Positions 60,540-64,000 of a stretch of 64,000 bases of DNA are shown here, one piece after another. The notes under the pieces are model-generated. The model was not told where the DNA came from and searched no databases. It saw nothing but the letters and a program-made list of their open reading frames with translations. The stretch is from Mariniphaga sp964559175 (GTDB lineage Bacteria; Bacteroidota; Bacteroidia; Bacteroidales; Prolixibacteraceae), in the NCBI GenBank assembly GCA_964559175.1, contig CAZLGT010000009.1, positions 1-64,000 of the forward strand, read 5' to 3'. Position 1 is the stretch's first letter; each line of letters begins with the position of its first letter. The position numbers were made by a program, and so were the translations under genes.

Positions 60540-62696
60540 CTATTCTTCTTCCTGCTCGGCTTCGTAAGCTTTCAGCAGTTCGTCCTGAACTTCGGCAGGT
60601 ACTTTTTCATAATTATCGAAAGAAATGTTGAATACACCACGTCCGCCGGTAATTGAACTCAGCGAAGTAGCATAGCGGAACATCTCTTTTTGCGGCACTT
60701 TGGCACTGATTTTTTCCATTCCACGCTCAGACCCCATGCCCATAATCATAGCACGTCGTCCCTGCAGGTCGCTCATCACATCGCCCATACGATCGCTTGG
60801 AACCCAAACTTCAAGATTGTAAATCGGTTCCAGAATTTTCGGACCGGCATTTTTAAAGGCCTTGCTGAAAGCGTTTCGCCCGGCCAGTTTAAACGAAATC
60901 TCGTTGGAGTCAACCGGGTGCATTTTTCCGTCGTAAATGTAAACTACAATATCGCGGGCATAGGAACCGGTAAGCGGGCCTTCTTCCATTTTTTCCATAA
61001 TCCCCTTCAGGATGGCCGGCAGGAAGCGGGCATCGATGGATCCACCCACAATACTGTTTACAAAAACAAGTTTACCACCCCAGGGTAACGGATGTTCCTG
61101 TACGTCGCGAACAGCTATTTTTTGTTCTTTATCACCAAATTTAAACATGGTTTTAGGAGCTACCCCATCCACGTAAGGTTCAATAATCATGTGTACCTCG
61201 CCAAACTGTCCGGCGCCGCCCGATTGCTTTTTGTGGCGGTAGTCTGCCTGCGCAAATTTGGTAATGGTTTCGCGGTATGGAATACGGGGCTGAAGGTAAT
61301 TAACGTCGATTTTGTGTATGTTGTCGAAATACCATTTCAGTACATTCAGGTGGTATTCACCCTGTCCATGAACCAGCAACTGCCTCAGTTCTTTTGAATA
61401 TTCAATAACGAATGTAGGATCTTCAAACTTGATTTTGCTGAGGATTTCCCCTACTTTTTCATCGTCCGATTCGTTTACTGCCTTCACTGCAACCGTATGT
61501 TTCGATGCCGGGAATTTAATGGGTTCGTAATGTGTGTCGGCATCTTTGGTAGAAAGTGTCTGGTTGAATTTGGTCTCTTTGAGTTTTACCGTGCAGCCCA
61601 AATCACCGGCAACAAGCTCTTCCACTTTTTCGCGGTTCTTACCCGCCGAAACAAATACCTGCGATAGGCGTTCCTTGTTTCCGGTTTTGGTGTTAATCAG
61701 ATCGAGGCCTTCTGTAATTTTCCCCGACATCACCTTGAAATAGGTAATTTCACCAACGTGAGGTTCCACAGCGGTTTTAAAAACGAAAAGGCTTGGTTCT
61801 GCCGATTCGTTCATCTTATGCTCTTTGCCACTTGCAACAGGCCTCATCGGACGTTCTACCGGGGTAGGAGCTATGTTTACTATAAATTCCATTAACCGGG
61901 CAACACCAATATTCTTTTTGGCGCAGGTACAGAAAACCGGAAACAGGCCGCGCTGCTGCATACCCAGTTTCATCCCCTGCCGCATTTCGTCTTCGGAGAG
62001 CGAGCCTTTATCGAAATACAGTTCCATTAACGATTCTTCGTTTTCAGCGGCCATTTCAACCAGTTCGTTGTGCAATTCTTCGGCCCGGTCTTTTTCCGAA
62101 TCCGGAATTTCGAGTACTTCCGGTTTACCTCCGTTAGGTCCGTATTTGTACATTTTCATTTTCAGCACATCGATGATGGCAGAAAACTCAGGACCGGCAT
62201 CAACCGGATACTGTACAATGGTAACTTTGTTTCCGAAGGTTGTTTTGCACTGTTCGAGTGTTGCATCGAAGTTGGAATTATCGTGATCCAACTGATTGAA
62301 AACAAACATCATCGGAATGTTCACCGTTTCGGCATACCTTCCGGCAGCTACTGTTCCCGATTCTACTCCGTTGGTAGCGTTTACCACCATCAGGGCCAGG
62401 TCGGTTACATTTAACGACGAAACCACTCCGCCACACAAATCGTCCATACCCGGGGTATCGAGCACATTCATTTTTGTGCCGTTACTTTCGGTGTACAGCA
62501 ATGTTGATAAAACGGAGTTGCCATATTCCTGCTCAATATAATTGTGGTCAGACACCGTGTTTTTTGCGGTTACTTCCCCTCTGCGGTTAATTACTCCACC
62601 CTCGAACAGCATGGCTTCTGCGAGGGTGGTTTTTCCACTGCCTGCATTTCCTGTTAAAGAAATGTTCCGAATTTGTTCAGTCTTGTAAACTTTCAT
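60540..62696 (-). CDS. EF-G-like translation factor with altered GTPase motifs
   Basis: A 718-residue protein with all five EF-G domains: G domain (~1-280), domain II (~300-390), III-V (~400-690, including RQLLVHGQGEYHLNVLKW, GYARD-like SYARDIVVYIYDG and DLQGRRAMIMGMGSERGM). The GTPase motifs differ from canonical EF-G: P-loop GNAGSGKTT (16-24) where AHxDAGKTT is usual; EYGNSVLST (58-66) at the RGITI switch; DTPGMDD (80-86) where DTPGHVD holds the catalytic histidine; NQLD (134-137) for NKxD. This suggests the Bacteroidota EF-G2 paralog, reported in Bacteroides to support translation without GTPase activity. It stands alone rather than in a str ribosomal operon. Confidence 0.92.
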   Translation of the reverse strand: MKVYKTEQIRNISLTGNAGSGKTTLAEAMLFEGGVINRRGEVTAKNTVSDHNYIEQEYGNSVLSTLLYTESNGTKMNVLDTPGMDDLCGGVVSSLNVTDLALMVVNATNGVESGTVAAGRYAETVNIPMMFVFNQLDHDNSNFDATLEQCKTTFGNKVTIVQYPVDAGPEFSAIIDVLKMKMYKYGPNGGKPEVLEIPDSEKDRAEELHNELVEMAAENEESLMELYFDKGSLSEDEMRQGMKLGMQQRGLFPVFCTCAKKNIGVARLMEFIVNIAPTPVERPMRPVASGKEHKMNESAEPSLFVFKTAVEPHVGEITYFKVMSGKITEGLDLINTKTGNKERLSQVFVSAGKNREKVEELVAGDLGCTVKLKETKFNQTLSTKDADTHYEPIKFPASKHTVAVKAVNESDDEKVGEILSKIKFEDPTFVIEYSKELRQLLVHGQGEYHLNVLKWYFDNIHKIDVNYLQPRIPYRETITKFAQADYRHKKQSGGAGQFGEVHMIIEPYVDGVAPKTMFKFGDKEQKIAVRDVQEHPLPWGGKLVFVNSIVGGSIDARFLPAILKGIMEKMEEGPLTGSYARDIVVYIYDGKMHPVDSNEISFKLAGRNAFSKAFKNAGPKILEPIYNLEVWVPSDRMGDVMSDLQGRRAMIMGMGSERGMEKISAKVPQKEMFRYATSLSSITGGRGVFNISFDNYEKVPAEVQDELLKAYEAEQEEE

Positions 62697-62757
62697 CTTA
62701 TTTTAGTTTTTAATTCACTTCCTGTTTTTCCTGTCTTTTTGCCTGAAAAAAGGTCAC

Positions 62758-62804
62758 CAAAATTAGTAATAATTTATTAACGATCAAGTTTATTGTTATT
62801 TTTG
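62758..62804. promoter_or_regulatory. Divergent promoters for EF-G2-like gene and TonB receptor
   Basis: On the minus strand TAATTTTG (62765-62758) has CTTG 19 bases upstream (62788-62785), about 55 bases before the EF-G-like ATG. On the plus strand TATTTTTG (62797-62804) lies 18 bases before the receptor's ATG. The two promoters lie back to back, so one bound protein could affect both. Confidence 0.55.
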
Positions 62805-62821
62805 GCCCCGAATAGAATAGC

Positions 62822-64000
62822 ATGTTTAGAATAATCATATTATTTACAGGACTTTTATATTTTTCGTTTCCATATACCGGAATGGCGCAATTTGTGCTTA
62901 GTGGTACAATTAGCGATGAATCTTCGGGTGAAAACCTGCCGGGAGCCACTTTAGTGGTGACAGAAATTCCAGGCACCGGAACCATTTCCAACAGTTATGG
63001 TTTTTATTCGCTCTCCCTGCCTGCGGGAGAGTACCACATCCGCTTCCAGTTTGTGGGGTACGAACCAAAAACTGTTGAAGTACAGCTTTACAAAAACGTC
63101 CATCTTAACCTGGAACTCAACAGGGCAACCTACGAACTGGGAAATGTGGTGGTAAGAGGTCAGCGTGCCGACCGCAATGTAGCCTCGCTTGAAATGGGAG
63201 CCGTTCAACTTGTTCCCGATCAGATAGAAAGCATTCCTGTAATTTTTGGTGAACAGGATTTACTGAAAACCATTCAGCTCACTCCCGGAGTGAAACCTGC
63301 CGGAGAGGGAAATTCCGGGTTTTTTGTGCGCGGTGGAGGTATCGATCAGAACCTGATTCTTCTGGATGAAGCGCCTGTTTACAGCGCTGCTCATCTGCTC
63401 GGCTTTTTTTCAGTGTTTAATTCAGAAGCCATAAAAAATGTCAGCCTGCTGAAAGGTTCCATTCCGGCTGAGTTTGGCGGCCGGGCTTCATCGGTGCTCG
63501 ATATCCGGATGAAAGAGGGTAACCTGAAAGAATATGGGGTGACGGGAAATCTTGGGCTGATTTCGTCGAACATTACTGTAGAAGGACCACTGGCACGGGA
63601 AAAAAGTTCGTTTATTCTGAGTGGCAGACGAACATATGCCGATATTTTTCTCAACTTTTCGGGCGATGAAGACGTGAGGAATACGCACCTCTTTTTCTAT
63701 GATTTGAACCTGAAAAGCAACTACAAAATAAACGACAGAAACCGCATTTACCTCTCGGGCTATATGGGACGCGACGATTTTGGATATAAAAACGAATTTG
63801 GTTTCGACTGGGGCAGCATTACCGGAACCCTGCGCTGGAACCACATTTTTAACGACCGGCTTTTTTCAAATACTTCGCTCATTTTTAGCAACTATTCCTA
63901 CGATATAACCATCATGCAAAACCTCGATGTGGCCATTCGTTCCGAAATAAAAGACATCAACCTGAAACAGGATTTCACGTTTTATCCGAACCCGCTCAAT
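62822..64000 (+). CDS. TonB-dependent receptor with carboxypeptidase-like domain (partial)
   Basis: The first 393 codons of an outer-membrane receptor, cut by the window end. It has a signal peptide (~1-22, ending YTGMAQ), a carboxypeptidase-D-like domain (~23-105: LSGTISDESSGENLPGATLV, SNSYGFYSLSLPAGEYHIRF) and a plug domain (~115-235) with SGFFVRGGGIDQNLILLDEA, FFSVFNSEAIKNVSLLKG and EFGGRASSVLDIRMKEG, followed by barrel strands. The plug phrases are of the FecA/CirA-like group rather than typical SusC. The ligand cannot be told without neighbours further right. Confidence 0.92.
   Translation, partial: MFRIIILFTGLLYFSFPYTGMAQFVLSGTISDESSGENLPGATLVVTEIPGTGTISNSYGFYSLSLPAGEYHIRFQFVGYEPKTVEVQLYKNVHLNLELNRATYELGNVVVRGQRADRNVASLEMGAVQLVPDQIESIPVIFGEQDLLKTIQLTPGVKPAGEGNSGFFVRGGGIDQNLILLDEAPVYSAAHLLGFFSVFNSEAIKNVSLLKGSIPAEFGGRASSVLDIRMKEGNLKEYGVTGNLGLISSNITVEGPLAREKSSFILSGRRTYADIFLNFSGDEDVRNTHLFFYDLNLKSNYKINDRNRIYLSGYMGRDDFGYKNEFGFDWGSITGTLRWNHIFNDRLFSNTSLIFSNYSYDITIMQNLDVAIRSEIKDINLKQDFTFYPNPLN

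Overview
The window looks like a chromosomal segment of a Bacteroidota bacterium, most likely a marine or sediment Marinilabiliales/Prolixibacteraceae-type anaerobe; that rank is an inference from gene content. Bacteroidota signs are the TAnnTTTG -7 promoter boxes, the lack of Shine-Dalgarno sequences, TonB receptors with carboxypeptidase-like N-domains, a BlaI/M56-TonB locus, a linked E1-alpha/beta fusion, PyrB with a separate PyrI, and an EF-G2-like paralog. Most of the window is dense housekeeping sequence of moderate GC. Three stretches differ: an AT-rich cassette at 366-2756, a repeat-rich patch at 20.4-22.1 kb, and an AT-rich regulator region at 45.4-46.9 kb.

Layout: 0-6.3 kb holds the end of one RND efflux permease, an AT-rich cassette (small Cys-rich secreted peptide, 6-bladed propeller, secreted thioredoxin-like protein), a scrambled RND remnant, and a complete RND permease. 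6.4-13 kb, mostly on the minus strand, has tRNA-Leu(CAG) with two broken partial copies, pyrI-pyrB with an attenuator-like leader, an IMPACT/YigZ protein, an EamA transporter, dnaA and an MCE (MlaD) protein. 13-17.5 kb (plus strand) has an LptD-family protein, RidA and RimO. 17.6-23 kb (minus) has a TPR protein with a TonB receptor, an outer-membrane protein and a PAP2 phosphatase.

23-29 kb (minus) is a coherent energy-conserving operon: CoA-transferase, methylmalonyl-CoA epimerase, and the carboxyltransferase, OadG-like, biotin-carrier and membrane beta subunits of a sodium-pumping decarboxylase. Together they would convert methylmalonyl-CoA to propionyl-CoA and export Na+, as in succinate-to-propionate fermentation. 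29-33.5 kb is a TamB protein. 33.7-35.4 kb is tsaD-sfsA. 35.5-38 kb is a regulatory locus: a secreted TonB-C protein, a BlaI repressor and an M56 peptidase fused to a TonB-C domain, with four perfect copies of one operator. 38-45.4 kb has a TPR protein, a 7TM-like LuxR regulator next to two palindromes, a membrane protein, a protease/propeller/barrel protein and a phosphoesterase.

46-57 kb carries an XRE regulator, pyrK-pyrD, a 2-oxoacid dehydrogenase E2 and E1, a flavodoxin, a TonB-C protein, pyrG and yidC. 57-64 kb has a DUF4890-like protein, ribH behind a terminator-like hairpin, a TPR anchor protein, recF-dciA, an EF-G2-like factor with altered GTPase motifs, and the start of a TonB receptor. 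Pyrimidine genes occur at three separate places (pyrBI, pyrKD, pyrG).

The strongest leads are the four-copy AACTAA-N4-TTAGTT operator at the BlaI/M56-TonB locus, the pyrBI leader that resembles the enterobacterial pyrL attenuator in layout, the AT-rich cassette with the duplicated RND 3' end, and the EF-G paralog lacking the catalytic histidine. No CRISPR array, prophage or intact insertion sequence was seen.
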